Source of the DNA: Lepeophtheirus salmonis
Taxonomy: Eukaryota > Arthropoda > Copepoda > Siphonostomatoida > Caligidae
Assembly (NCBI RefSeq): GCF_016086655.4
Contig: NC_052137.2
Location: 38,336,007-38,400,006, forward strand
Direction of reading: 5' to 3'
DNA length: 64,000 bases
Positions within the stretch are counted from its first letter, which is position 1. Each line of letters begins with the position of its first letter. The notes under the pieces were generated by a model that saw only the letters and a program-made list of their open reading frames with translations, was not told the origin of the DNA and searched no databases. This document shows positions 37,570 through 47,293 of the stretch, piece by piece. The position numbers and the translations under genes are program-made.

Positions 37570-37895
37570 CTTTTGTGTCGTCTCTGAGCGCGCTGTTCAT
37601 GTTCAGTATTAGTATAAGACTTGTTCCAATTAGAATTGACAAATTAACTTTATAATAAAAATAAATTGATTAATATGTTTTTGTATGTAAAAGCATAATA
37701 CTCTTGACACATGTGTTTTGATTCTCTCTTGCTCTGATGCTACTCCACTCAGAAGAAGATCCCAACAGGTTGCTAAAAAAGGGGTACTTCATCCTATTAT
37801 TCTCTCAAGTAGCTCTTGAGTTAAACAAAATAATGAAATTGATATGGGAAATGTGAGTAAGGGCTGTTCTCATCTATTTTTTATTTTATTTGTAG

Positions 37896-38055
37896 CTATG
37901 GAGGTGGCTATGACTTGGCATCTAGGAGGAAGAACGCAACACGAGAGTCAACGGCCACACTGAAAGCCTGGCTCAATGAGCATAAAAAGAATCCATATCC
38001 AACCAAAGGGGAAAAAATTATGTTGGCCATTATCACCAAAATGACGCTTACACAG
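37896..38055 (+). CDS. Iroquois exon 4: homeodomain helices 1-2
   Basis: Residues about 191-244. After YGGGYDLA the homeodomain starts SRRKNATRESTATLKAWLNE and continues HKKNPYPTKGEKIMLAIITK, then MTLTQ. The PYP triplet (residues 224-226) is the three-residue loop extension between helices 1 and 2 that defines TALE homeodomains, and RRKNATRE is a signature of the Iroquois class. The first base completes the glycine codon from exon 3 (acceptor TTTGTAG), and the exon ends in phase 0 at CAG|GTAGGG. An intron between TLTQ and VSTWF is a position I recall as usual for Iroquois genes. Confidence 0.98.
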
Positions 38056-38117
38056 GTAGGGTTAGCTACCTATGCTCCAAGATTATTCACATAGATATTA
38101 ATGATCCTCATTACCAG
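38056..38117 (+). other. Iroquois intron 4 (62 bp)
   Basis: Minimal intron, donor GTAGGG, acceptor CATTACCAG, separating homeodomain helices 2 and 3. Confidence 0.93.
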
Positions 38118-38256
38118 GTTTCAACGTGGTTTGCAAATGCCCGGAGACGACTGAAAAAAGAGAATAAAATGACGTGGGAGCCCAAGAATAAATTGGATGA
38201 CGAAGATGTAGACATATCCGATGATGAAGACAAAGATAGGGAAGATTATAAACAAG
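38118..38256 (+). CDS. Iroquois exon 5: recognition helix and acidic region
   Basis: Residues about 245-290. VSTWFANARRRLKKENKMTW completes the homeodomain; helix 3 carries W, F, Ala at homeodomain position 50 and N51 (WFAN), the DNA-contacting set of TALE/Iroquois factors. EPKNKLDDEDVDISDDEDKD, then REDYKQ, forms the acidic segment that follows the homeodomain in Iroquois proteins. Starts in phase 0 and ends one base into a codon, before donor GTAAAA at 38257, a weaker donor than the others. Confidence 0.98.
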
Positions 38257-38617
38257 GTAAAATGATGTTCATTTTCTTATTTTGTATATTTGGCGCCAAT
38301 GTCTAAAAGGAAGGCGTCGTCGTCATCCTTATCTGACGACGTCGACGCTTTCCTTCCTTTCCCTTCTGCTCCGTCGTCGGTCGGTATTTTTTAACAACTA
38401 CAGAGCAGAGAGTTTATTATTTTTATTATTGCTATGAGGGTACTGTATAGTCAGTTCTTCTTCTTCTTCTTCTTTCCCTTCCTTTTTTTAACGCGATCTT
38501 TTCCTGCGATCCATAAAATTAAAAAGAATTATTGCCTCATAACTTAATAATAATAATAAAAAAAAAGGTACTCTTTAATATTCCTGCCTAGCTAATGCTA
38601 TTGTCTTTTATTTTTAG
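38257..38617 (+). other. Iroquois intron 5 (361 bp) with CpG-rich patch
   Basis: Donor GTAAAA, acceptor TATTTTTAG. Positions 38292-38388 are GC- and CpG-rich, unlike the other introns, and include an imperfect hairpin (38314-38325 with 38334-38348) and a 31-codon open frame starting at 38299. A (TTC)n microsatellite lies at about 38455-38474. If the intron were retained, the protein would stop soon after exon 5. Confidence 0.85.
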
Positions 38618-39149
38618 ATGAGGATAAATTAACTCATCTCGTTCACGATGACAACAAGTCTTCAGGCATTCCATTACCCCCAACCAAACCAAAGATCTGG
38701 TCCTTAGCTGATACTGCAGTTTGCAAGACTCCCCCTCCACCTTCTGCCGTAGGCCAGCAGCTGCTGTTGCAGCTGGTCTTATGGGCTGGAATTCACCTTA
38801 CTCCCATCATCCCGTCCGACCCATGTCTGCATTCAGATCCGGTGTATTCGGCCTTCCCCGTCCGGACTTTTTCAATTCCAGCCATATGTCATCCATGGGA
38901 ATAGGTGGTTTAGGACCGGTTGGAGGTGCACCAGCCTCTAGCTCCTCTTCCTCATCCAATCAGGATCCCTCTTCCGCGGATACGCCACCTCATACACCCC
39001 CAAACATAATTAAAAATGGACTTTTAGGTGCTGGATTCAATGGACTCTCGTATTTAAGTAATGCCAGCAACTCCCCTTCTGTGGTACAACCTTCTTCTGG
39101 AGCCATTCTGCCATCAGGGATCTCTCCCAATTTGGATTATAATCGATAA
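38618..39149 (+). CDS. Iroquois exon 6: C-terminal region, with an apparent frame break
   Basis: In the spliced frame the exon reads DEDKLTHLVHDDNKSSGIPL, then PPTKPKIWSLADTAVCKTPPPP. KPKIWSLADT...CKTPPP is a conserved post-homeodomain block of Iroquois proteins. Continuing in that frame gives unlike sequence and a stop at 38902-38904. From about 38745 the protein-like frame is the one a base earlier: RPAAAVAAGLMGWNSPYSHH, a Ser run, then DTPPHTPPN (about 38979-39005, a motif I recall from fly Iroquois proteins), ending SPNLDYNR and TAA (39147-39149). One base therefore seems to be missing between about 38728 and 38790. The CCCCC run at 38730-38734 or the CAGCAGCTGCTGTTGCAGC stretch are likely places. 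An assembly error is the simplest explanation. Confidence 0.88.
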
Positions 39150-39209
39150 TAAATCCTTTGTCATCAACAAACAGTGGCCCTCTCTGTCTCTATTCATCTT
39201 CTAAATAAA
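39148..39209 (+). terminator. Polyadenylation signals of the Iroquois gene
   Basis: AATAAA occurs at 39148-39153, overlapping the stop codon, and at 39204-39209, about 55 bp past it. The second is the better placed. No cleavage site can be fixed from the sequence alone, and a longer 3' UTR is possible. Confidence 0.5.
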
Positions 39210-39362
39210 TTCAATTCAATTAATCATTTTACATTCAGTTCTTTATATATTATTATTCAAATTATAATTATTATCCTTTAACTTCCTTCATTAATTCAAT
39301 TTATTGAATTCTGGGGTCACTTACATACATACATTTATACATTCAAATGACATGACCCAATC

Positions 39363-39914
39363 CAGGGACGTCTGCAGGGGTGGGCTGGAGGGGTTGATCC
39401 CCTCCAAAAAAAAAAAAGGTTTTTATATTTTTACTAGAAAATTTAATATTTTGCAATTGCAAATATTTATTTATTTATTTTTCTCAAAAAAATTGAATTT
39501 TCCTGGAATAGCTATGAATTTTTGAAATCTTTCTCCAAAAAAAACTAATACCTGAAATTTTTTTTCCATAAATAAAATATTACAAATTTTTTTTTTTTTC
39601 TACAAAATTTCATATATTCAATTTAATTTGCAAAGTTACATTGTCCAAAAAAATTCATTTGTTATAAACATCTGTGAATTTTTGAAAAAAATTCAAAATA
39701 AATATAATTTGTAAAGTTTTTTTCAAAACAAAAATTATTTTTTTTTTAAACAGCTGTGAATTTTGGAAGTTAAATATTGGAAATTAAATTTGTGAAATTT
39801 TTTCCCCAAATATTTAATTGTTTAAATTTTTCTCCAAAAAATTTTAATTATAAAATTTAATTTAATTTTAAAATACCTAACATCTCCCAAAATAATATCC
39901 TGTAGACGCCCCTC
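39363..39914 (+). mobile_element. Family A element, ~552 bp, just 3' of Iroquois
   Basis: Left end CAGGGACGTCTGCAGGGGTG then GGCTGGA; right end, reverse-complemented, AGGGGCGTCTACAGG. The subterminal hairpin is perfect: GGAGGGG, loop TTGAT, CCCCTCC (about 39386-39404). The interior is the AT-rich module array. It begins only ~215 bp after the Iroquois stop codon and could lie in the 3' UTR. Confidence 0.8.
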
Positions 39915-40956
39915 GAGTCTCCCAAGACCCTTGACCACCCAAACACCCACCCACCCACCCAATATCATATTCATTAAATAAATATCAATATCAATTATTT
40001 TCCATTATAATTCTTATGATAATACGAACAGCGTATACGAACACGATACATACATAGCGTATCATTGCTGTATTCATAGGGAATCAAACCATTGTGACTC
40101 TTCAAGACACCCAAACAATAATTACAATATACTGAGATCCACGTCTTTTGGGCGACAAGTATTAGGCCGGTTTCTTTTCTAATGAATTCATTCATTATCT
40201 TGGTTATTATTAGTAAATGAACAATTATTATTATTATTTTTTTGACAAAAAGAAGCTTTAATTATCATAATTCATATCCGTCAGAACGTTTCACGCTAAT
40301 TTGGCCAATATAAATTATATTATTATTATTACAATTAAATTATGATTATTATAAATGAATAAATCAACCCATAATATCATCAGTTTTTATGAAGTCAATA
40401 ATATACAATTTTATTGCATTGCAGAGGAACAAATAAATCGACACTAAGATAAATTCAAACGCAACCTCAAGCTTGGCTTTATTAGGAATTAAATTATCAA
40501 GTCATTTCTTCCTTACTTTTTAATTTTTATAATTATACAATTATTTTTTATAATATTTTTCTCTCTCTTTCTCTTTCATCATCATAAGGTGACTTATTTA
40601 CTTTATGGTATGTTTTTTTTTTTTTTTTTTTTTCGTGTTTTTTTTCCCTTTGCTCATAATATTTTTGTTATATATAATATATATATCATTATCAAGTGCC
40701 AAATATTATTTTTCTTTTATTTACCGAATAATAATTATGATATTACATAATTATTACCTTATTATTATTATTCTTTGATCTTATTATAATTTTGTTTTTT
40801 GCACTTTTTTTTGTCTTCTGTTCTTCTCAAGAAACTGGTACACCAACCAACCATACACACATACAAATAATATACAACGAGAAAGTAAGAAAAATATATC
40901 TACAACAAATAAATAAAAAAATACGACTGATTATTTAATGGGTCCTTTTCTCATAC
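39915..40956. other. Intergenic DNA, no gene seen
   Basis: AT-rich; a T-run near 40612-40634 and ATT microsatellites near 40223-40238 and 40760-40772. The minus open frame 39995-40195 has no recognisable domain. Confidence 0.5.
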
Positions 40957-41809
40957 CTCTAGAGGAGTGGTTCTCAAATGGGGATTCGCGTTCCTCTTGG
41001 GGTACTTGGAGGCACTCCAGGGGGTACTAGAGAATTAAAAGAATATTATACAAGTTGTACATAACTCAGGGGCGTCTGCAAGAGGTGATCTGGAGGTGCT
41101 GTATTCCTATTCCAAATTAAGGAATCTTTGTTTTTACTAGAAAATTGTATGTTTCAACCTTCCACTAGAACATTGGTTCTCAAATGGGGTAACAATTACC
41201 CCTTGGGATACTTGAGATTTTAAAAGAATATTATACTAGTTGTACATAACTCAGGGGCGTCCGCAGGAGGTGGGATGGAGGGTTGTAGCCCTCCACCTCC
41301 AATTAAATGAATTTTTGTTTTATACTAGAATATTTGATGTTTCAACCTTCCTTTTGAGAAGTAGTTCTTAAATGGGGTACGCGTTCCTCTTGGGATACTT
41401 GGACACACACTCAAGGGGTACTTGAGATTTTAAAAGAATATTTTACAAGTCCGCAGAAAAATTTAATATGTGAAATTTTTATTTGTTAAAAATTTATAGT
41501 TGAAATGGTTCTCCGAAAAATCTAGTTTTTTTGTGAACAACTGTGGATTTTTAATTTTTTGAAAAACATAATTTTTATATTTTTGTAATTTTTGATAATA
41601 ATATGGATTTTTGAAAAAAAAATATATACATTTTTGAAATTTTTTTTCAAGAAAATTTCAAAACCAGGCTTCATTCCAAAATATAATCTGACAGTGCCCC
41701 TGTCACTGAAGCTAAAAATGCTTTGTGCTAGTAGGAGGGTACTTGGATGAAATAAATATTTTACAAGGGGTAAATCACTAAAATAAGGTTGAGAATCCCT
41801 GCTCTAGAG
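40957..41809. mobile_element. hAT-type element with 8-bp target duplication and nested insertion
   Basis: The same 8-mer CTCTAGAG flanks both sides (40957-40964 and 41802-41809). The element between starts GAGTGGTTCTCAA and ends, reverse-complemented, CAGGGATTCTCAA (10 of 13 matching). hAT transposases make 8-bp duplications, and CTCTAGAG fits their TA-centred target preference. Inside, a family A element is inserted. The junction of the two (GTTGTACATAACTCAGGGGC) occurs twice (about 41054 and 41239), so the left part has been tandemly duplicated after insertion. Three left-end copies start at about 40969, 41175 and 41363. No transposase. Confidence 0.85.
41252..41702 (+). mobile_element. Family A element nested in the hAT element
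   Basis: Left end CAGGGGCGTCCGCAGG at 41252 (an extra left end at 41067 from the tandem duplication). Subterminal hairpin GGAGGG, loop TTGTAG, CCCTCC. Interior AT modules. Right end ATATAATCTGACAGTGCCCC followed by TG at 41702. An additional partial hAT left end (about 41363-41455) joins truncated family A sequence (CCGCAGAAAAATTTAA). Confidence 0.75.
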
Positions 41810-43826
41810 CATGTAACTATGGGAACCTGCGTATTAATATGATCTAACAGGGTTGTAATACATTTTGAGCTTGAAACCTATGTATTTTTCAAAACTGACA
41901 TCATTATTAGGCTTGTGAAAATTGTCGACATCAAAACCTCTATAGTGATGAAAAGGATATGCATTTTGGGCATGCTAAAAAACAACAACTGAAGACCAAC
42001 AAATATGTCATGACGTTTCCTTAGATCACCTACAATCAGCTGTGACGACGGGGGGGGAAGGGAAGAAGAAAATGAACAGGGACATTGGCAAGAATCACTC
42101 CAATGTGGATCCTAGCCTCTACCCCGAGTCCAACAGCGACTTACAATTATAACAACTTTGCAACAGATACTCCACGTTACTTTAATAGGAATATTATTGA
42201 ATGCATTAGGAAAGGAAGTTCACCAATCAGGAGTTAAATAATAACGACAACAGTTAAGGAAAAGAAAGTTCATTTTTAGATTACTCATTCCAATAAAACG
42301 GGCAATTTACATCACTAGCAATTTAAATACATAGCTGAGGGCCAGGAATTTGGTCCTATAAATTTTCCCTATAAATATCGATAATTTATTAAGCCAAATA
42401 TAAGAGATGTATTAAGAGCTAACTTATCTTGTAAAAAAAAAGGATTCATCTTTCCTTTATAATACAATATAAAAAGATCATCTTATATTTTGACTTAGCT
42501 GTATAATTTATTCTATTAATAACAAAGTAATTAAAGAAGGCAAAACATCCTCAATGATGTCATGAAAGATCAGATTTACTTTCTTTATGGACTTGAATTT
42601 ATAGGTGTTGGGTGGGGATCAAATGATGAAACTTGGGGATGTCATTAGGTGAGCCCTCATAGTTGTTGTTTTTTTGAAGAGATAGGGTAAATGGTTTTTT
42701 GGTTTTTTTGCAATTTCGACCATGGGAAACTTATTATTATTAGTTTTTTGTGAAGATACATAATTTTTTTAGAGTTACATTATTGGGAAGAGCCTAAATT
42801 TGAGTGTTCCCCACCCCCCAAAAAAAATTATGACATTTTAAATTTTAATTACAAAAATAAATTATAAATGTCCCTTTGCCTCTTATGGTTTTAGTCCAAC
42901 TGACTGCGGCCCTTGCTATTAAATATGCATCGATACATATCAAAAATGCTATTTTGAAACCAAAAAAAAGAGTTTTTTTACGAACCACTCTAATAGGTAC
43001 AGTCATAATTGATTACTTTCCATCAACATTGATTTTCATGGCCTCTTTCTCTATTTTTTGGTATTCTAGAAGAAGATGAAGAGAAAAAAGACATCTGTTG
43101 TAAAGACTTGAGAGGGGTTTGAGGATTATACATATATACGTAGAAAGGGGGTCCCAGAGTTTTCACCGCTGTATGAAGGATAATAAAATGCGATCCTCAT
43201 TTGAATATATATTCATTAGAAAAGTCGTGAAAATATAATATATATATATATTTACATATCTTGACTCCCAAGAGAGACATTTAAATGCTCAATTAACAAA
43301 GTATGTATAGGGTTCGGAGCAGCATATATTATAAATTTAAAAAAGGGTATTTTTTTATAAGATCTTTGTAAATCTATCAACAACTCATTTTCAAGAGAGG
43401 AGATAATTTTTTATTTATTTAAAAAAAAGGGAATTCCTATTTTTTTTTTTTTTTTGAAAAAACACATCAAACAATTTTTTTTATCCATCTATCTTTTCCT
43501 TGTCTAATAACAAAAAAACAAAAAAAAAAAACTACGTATATCCTATACGTAGGGGCAATAATTAAAAACTTCACACATTGGATGTTTATTTAAGATTATT
43601 ACCATTATTTTTGTTTTTATCATTTACTCTATTATTTTTATTGCTTCTTAATTTTCCCTTTGGGTAAGAGAAGGCTGGAGTACATTCAAAAGTTATGTGT
43701 GGGAAAAGTATTTATATATATATATATCTCTCTACAGTCTATAATCATGCAAAATGGAAAACATTGCATTGAGAGTCATGAAATTGAAGAAGAAGTTTCT
43801 TTGTAAAAAAAAAAAAAGAATATTTA
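41810..43826. other. Intergenic DNA, no gene seen
   Basis: AT-rich. The block 42600-42740 (GGTTTTTTTGCAATTTCGAC) faintly resembles repeat sequence near 34450 and 37130. The open frame 42876-43079 has no domain. TA tracts lie near 43237-43250 and 43713-43726. Confidence 0.5.
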
Positions 43827-45116
43827 TATAGGACTTTTCAGACAAGACAGGATGAGATCCCCCTTTTATTTATTATTTAAGAGCTTTGATGACGTACATT
43901 CAGTTTATGTTAGTAATTCAACGTGGCGTGTTTCTTTATTGGTGACCCCGACGTGATGTATTGGACCGGTGAGCCCTGTCAAAAAAACAAGCCCTTAGTG
44001 CACACAAAACCATATGGAACACAGACATTTAATCAGAATCTGGGTAGGCTAAGTATTATCCACGTCGACCTAGCTGGGCCACTGCCTCTATGAATGGAAT
44101 ATCGATTCCTACTAAGAGTTTGGATAAGGCAATGATATGGACTGAAGTACTTTCTTTAAAGACAATAAAGCAGAAACTATTGTGAACGCCTTTCTCGTAG
44201 GATGGGTATCAAGATTCGGAGTCACTCAGACAATACACTCAGATTGGGAAGCTTAATGTACTGGTATCAATTTAATGGAAACGCTGGGGGTAACTCCTCG
44301 GTTCGAGTAGGCTATTCACCACCTCGTATCCCCTTGAGTGCAATGGCATTATTGAGAGATTTCACAGGACTTTTCTGCTTCAAGAATGAAGCAGAAAAGT
44401 GAACCTTGGGTAGACGCTCTTCTATTCGTTGATGTTGGGTCTTCTTTCTGCCATCCCAACTATTCAGGGAGTAATATTTCTCCAATGCTTTATGTCTTCG
44501 GTTTAGATCCGAGGCTACCGTCATCGTTACCCAAACGCGCTTGTGTTCCCAACGATAAGAGCTTGTTTGAGAGCTTCAATGAGATGAAATATGCTACACC
44601 ATGCGAGCCACCGGCAAGAGCGAGTACCACATTAGAAGCTCTTTAGAAGTCAGATTATGTTTTGGTCAGAAATAGGCCAATTAAACTATCCCTGGCTCCT
44701 ACATATTTAGGTCCTTTTAAAGTCTTTACTAAGTCGAACAGAACCTTTAATCTGGACATGGGACATCGAACTGACTTCGTGTCCCTCGACTGCTTAAAAC
44801 CAGCTTTCAGAGTTTGGGATATTCTTCCTCCATGAAAGTACGAGTCTCCATGATAAGAATCTGCATTCAATAATTACTTACTTTTATTTAACCCATTTTT
44901 CGCGTTACCTTATTAATTTATTCGCTTGCTACTCATTTAATTATCGGTTTTTATTTAACACATACATTAATGGGTCGTAATTAACGCAGTCTCTTAGGAG
45001 AGGATTATAGGACTTTTAAGGCAAGACAGGTTGAGATCCCTTTAAAATGTTATTTGAGAACTTTGATGCAATACATTCAGTTCATGTTTGTAATTCTACG
45101 TGGCGTGTTCCTTCAT
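43827..45116 (+). mobile_element. Collapsed Ty3/gypsy LTR retrotransposon
   Basis: Direct repeats of ~110 bp at 43827-43938 and 45006-45116 (TATAGGACTTTT, CAAGACAGG, GAGATCCC, ACGTGGCGTGTT) look like the remaining 3' parts of two LTRs. Immediately after the first is TGGTGACCCCGACGTGAT (43940-43957), a primer-binding-site-like sequence in the expected place; I recall it from arthropod gypsy elements. The body goes straight from there into integrase, so gag, protease, reverse transcriptase and RNase H have been lost, presumably by internal deletion. The repeats differ at many positions, so the insertion is old. Confidence 0.8.
44050..44835 (+). pseudogene. Gypsy integrase remnant
   Basis: All three parts of the DDE catalytic triad context can be read, in different frames: HVDLAGPLP (first Asp near 44067), IHSDW (second Asp at 44242-44244, followed at once by a stop) and NGIIERFHR (Glu at 44354-44356). 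Downstream are WVDALLFV (about 44409-44432), a DPRLPSSL segment and a C-terminal YLGPFKVF...LDCLKPAF part, as in the C-terminal chromodomain-less tail of this gypsy group. Several frameshifts and stops make it nonfunctional. A 13-bp-arm inverted repeat (44369-44381 and 44388-44400) lies just after the glutamate. The zinc-binding HHCC domain was not found. Confidence 0.85.
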
Positions 45117-46248
45117 ATAAATACATATATATGTTGTATTCAATTTGCAATTGGCAAAAATATCCCCCTCCCCCGTAGGCAGCAAAATGTGGACTCTTAA
45201 TTAATGTACATTTTTGACTGACTCATGTCAATCATTTTTCAATCTTATGTATGTATATAATATTTGTACAAGTTGTAACCAAAAAATGAGGTGTATGATT
45301 TTAAATGAAGGATTTAAAGTGCTTGGGATTTTGATAATGCTATAATTGAAGTTCCAATAGATGATTGATATATATATGGTGTCATTTTTTTTGGCTATTT
45401 TAATACAAATTACTAGAATACTCAATCCGACCCGCAACAAAAAATAATTATATAGGAATCGATGAACAAGCAAATCTCTGTTGGATTATACCATATATAA
45501 TTAAATAAAACTTATCTTATGAATAATTAAGTGCTGGATTTTCTGTACGTGTAAAATCCGGAGAAATCCCCCAAAAAAGGGAGTCTATGATCCCGAGGTA
45601 AAACTCTAATTCCTACCTACATATAAACTATATATTTATACATAAAAAGGTGTTCAAAGCCTATTGATTCTAATCTCTGAAAGTACCTATATTTATCTTC
45701 TTCTTCAACTTTTTTGTTGTTTTTATTTAGTTTCTGTCTATTTTATTTCAATACAATGTCTTCAACCCATTCAGCTATACGCATAAACACATAAAAAAAC
45801 ATAATAGGCGTTCTTTCTTTGTGACACTTGGCAAGGAAGACAATCCACGAGGTAGCCTTGAAGTATACCTATGTACTACAGCACATTCATTTATAAATTT
45901 AACACTCCGTGATTGACACCATGAAAGGAAGGGTCCAAATTTGATCATTGGAATGTAAATATGTGACTTCTAACTGAAATATGAATACTGAAACTCCTAA
46001 ATTTTGACTACATTTTAAATCATTGTGCTGAACAATGGTTCATATTGTGCTGTGACCCCTAGACCTGTGATTAAAGAAAGGATTTTTATTTAGCTTTTTT
46101 TTTCAAAATTTCATTAAATGTCCTCTTAAAAGGAAATCAATTACCATTTATTTGAAGTAAACAAAAATAGTTCCTTTAACATTTTTTAGCTCTCGAGGTT
46201 TGTTGTTCTTCGGAAACAAATCAGTCTTTTTATGTTTTAAAGCTGATA
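45117..46248. other. Intergenic DNA with one family C copy
   Basis: Bases 45240-45440 are a family C copy (TTTGTACAAGTTGTAACC, GTGCTTGGGATTTTGATAAT, GGCTATTTTAATACAAATTA). Positions 45179-45198 repeat a 20-mer from the edge of the transposase relic at 12560. The minus frame 45228-45473 is within the repeat. No gene. Confidence 0.5.
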
Positions 46249-46727
46249 AAGGGGCATCTGGAGGGATATGGGCATCCACAAATAATTGAATTTTTGTTTA
46301 TTACAATAATTTTTATTAGTCAATTGGCCAAAATATGCAACAGATTTTTGAAATGTTTTTGAATAGCAATGATTGTTGATTTTTTTTTTTCCAAAAATTT
46401 AGTATTTCAATTTTTTTAAATTTAATTTTCTTTAATATTTATAAATTTAAGAAATTCAATATTTGAAATTTAATTTATGAAATTTCCAAATTTTTTCGAA
46501 AAATTTATTTTTCTGTGAATGACTAAGGATTTTTTTAAAAAGCTTAAATTATTGTTAATAGCAATGGATTTTTGAAATTTTTTCCTGAAAATTTAGTATT
46601 TGAAATTTTTTTTTCAAAATAATCAATATTTCGGTTTTTTTTTGAGTAGCAATAGATTTTTGAAATTTAAAAAAAGTAAAATCCAAAAGCCAAGGGTCTC
46701 ATAAATATAAACCTGTGGATACCCCTG
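46249..46727 (+). mobile_element. Family A element, ~479 bp
   Basis: Left end AAGGGGCATCTGGAGGG and right end, reverse-complemented, CAGGGGTATCCACAGG with TTTATATTT inward. The interior has GAATAGCAATGGATTTTTGA-type modules with poly-T. More diverged than the 25302 and 39363 copies. Confidence 0.65.
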
Positions 46728-46969
46728 GGATATCATCATTTTTTTCATTCTTCAGCAGATAACACCCCCCTCCCCCTCCTGTAAGTATTAAGTATAACCA
46801 TGGATGTGTGTGCCTATGAATAATCGAGAGTAAAGCTGATAATTTGTTCGAGAGTAAGTCCTAGAATTGAGGTTCGAAAACAGAGTAATTTCTGTCTTTG
46901 TATGTCCTTGGTTGATAGAGAGTGGGACTTGTCTCTGTTTCCTTTATCTCACAGCTATTAAAATGAAAA

Positions 46970-47290
46970 CGTTTCTCACAAACATTATTCCAATTGTCAG
47001 TGTTACTATTTTACTTTTCGGCTTCACTGTTTAAATACCAAAACACTATGGATGTACGGTCACAGGACTGTTAGAATGCATTAGTGATGTAAATTTTTTA
47101 GCTGGACCGTGTATTTGGAATTGGTAATCTGTTCCATGAATTTTCTTTTCCTTAGATGTTTTCCTTATTATTTTAGGCCTGATTAGAAAACACTTTTACC
47201 TACAACATTAAATTATTTTCAAAACCTGATTGAACGTTCGCATGTGCTCATAAAAGACGGAGAGTAACCTTAAGGATTTGTTATAGAGTT
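46970..47290. repeat. Family D copy, broken
   Basis: 47079-47285 aligns with 62736-62960 (TAGTGATGTAAA, GAATTTTCTTTTCC, CTCATAAAA, AATAACCTTA-like). 46970-47060 aligns with the other end of that element (CATTATTCCAATTGTCAGTG, TTCGGCTTC). The two parts are out of order compared with the intact copy. The mariner at 47294 begins immediately after it. Confidence 0.5.
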
Positions 47291-47293
47291 AAA

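Larger units (their letters stand above)
34043..37895 (+). other. Iroquois intron 3 (3853 bp), repeat-bearing
   Basis: The largest intron, splitting the protein just before the homeodomain. It holds a dispersed repeat (34100-34360), a strong hairpin (34376-34413), five perfect TGACGTCA octamers (34345, 35202, 35223, 36948, 37082) and a family B element (36807-37569). The open frame 37020-37214 reads through that element and is not a gene. Confidence 0.85.
30621..39149 (+). other. Iroquois-class homeobox gene, whole locus (six exons)
   Basis: Iroquois proteins are sequence-specific transcription factors of the TALE homeodomain superclass, acting in the nucleus in body patterning and, in arthropods, neural and dorsal prepatterning. 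Joining exons 30621-30668, 31259-31654, 33915-34042, 37896-38055, 38118-38256 and 38618-39149 keeps one frame through the homeodomain and the KPKIWSLADT block, with GT-AG introns of 590, 2260, 3853, 62 and 361 bp. With one missing base allowed in the last exon the product would be about 467 residues, within the usual Iroquois range. Order of parts: Ser/Thr/Pro-rich and Ala-rich N-terminus, homeodomain (about 199-261), acidic stretch (about 271-288), proline- and serine-rich C-terminus. The sequence after the homeodomain (TWEPKNK) recalls Drosophila mirror more than araucan/caupolican, but I do not assign an orthologue. Confidence 0.95.

Noticed and set aside
38728..38745. Programmed -1 frameshift at CCCCC in the Iroquois gene
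   Set aside because: The direction fits, but the codons (ACT CCC CCT) do not form a standard X XXY YYZ slippery site and I see no obvious downstream structure; a missing base is simpler.
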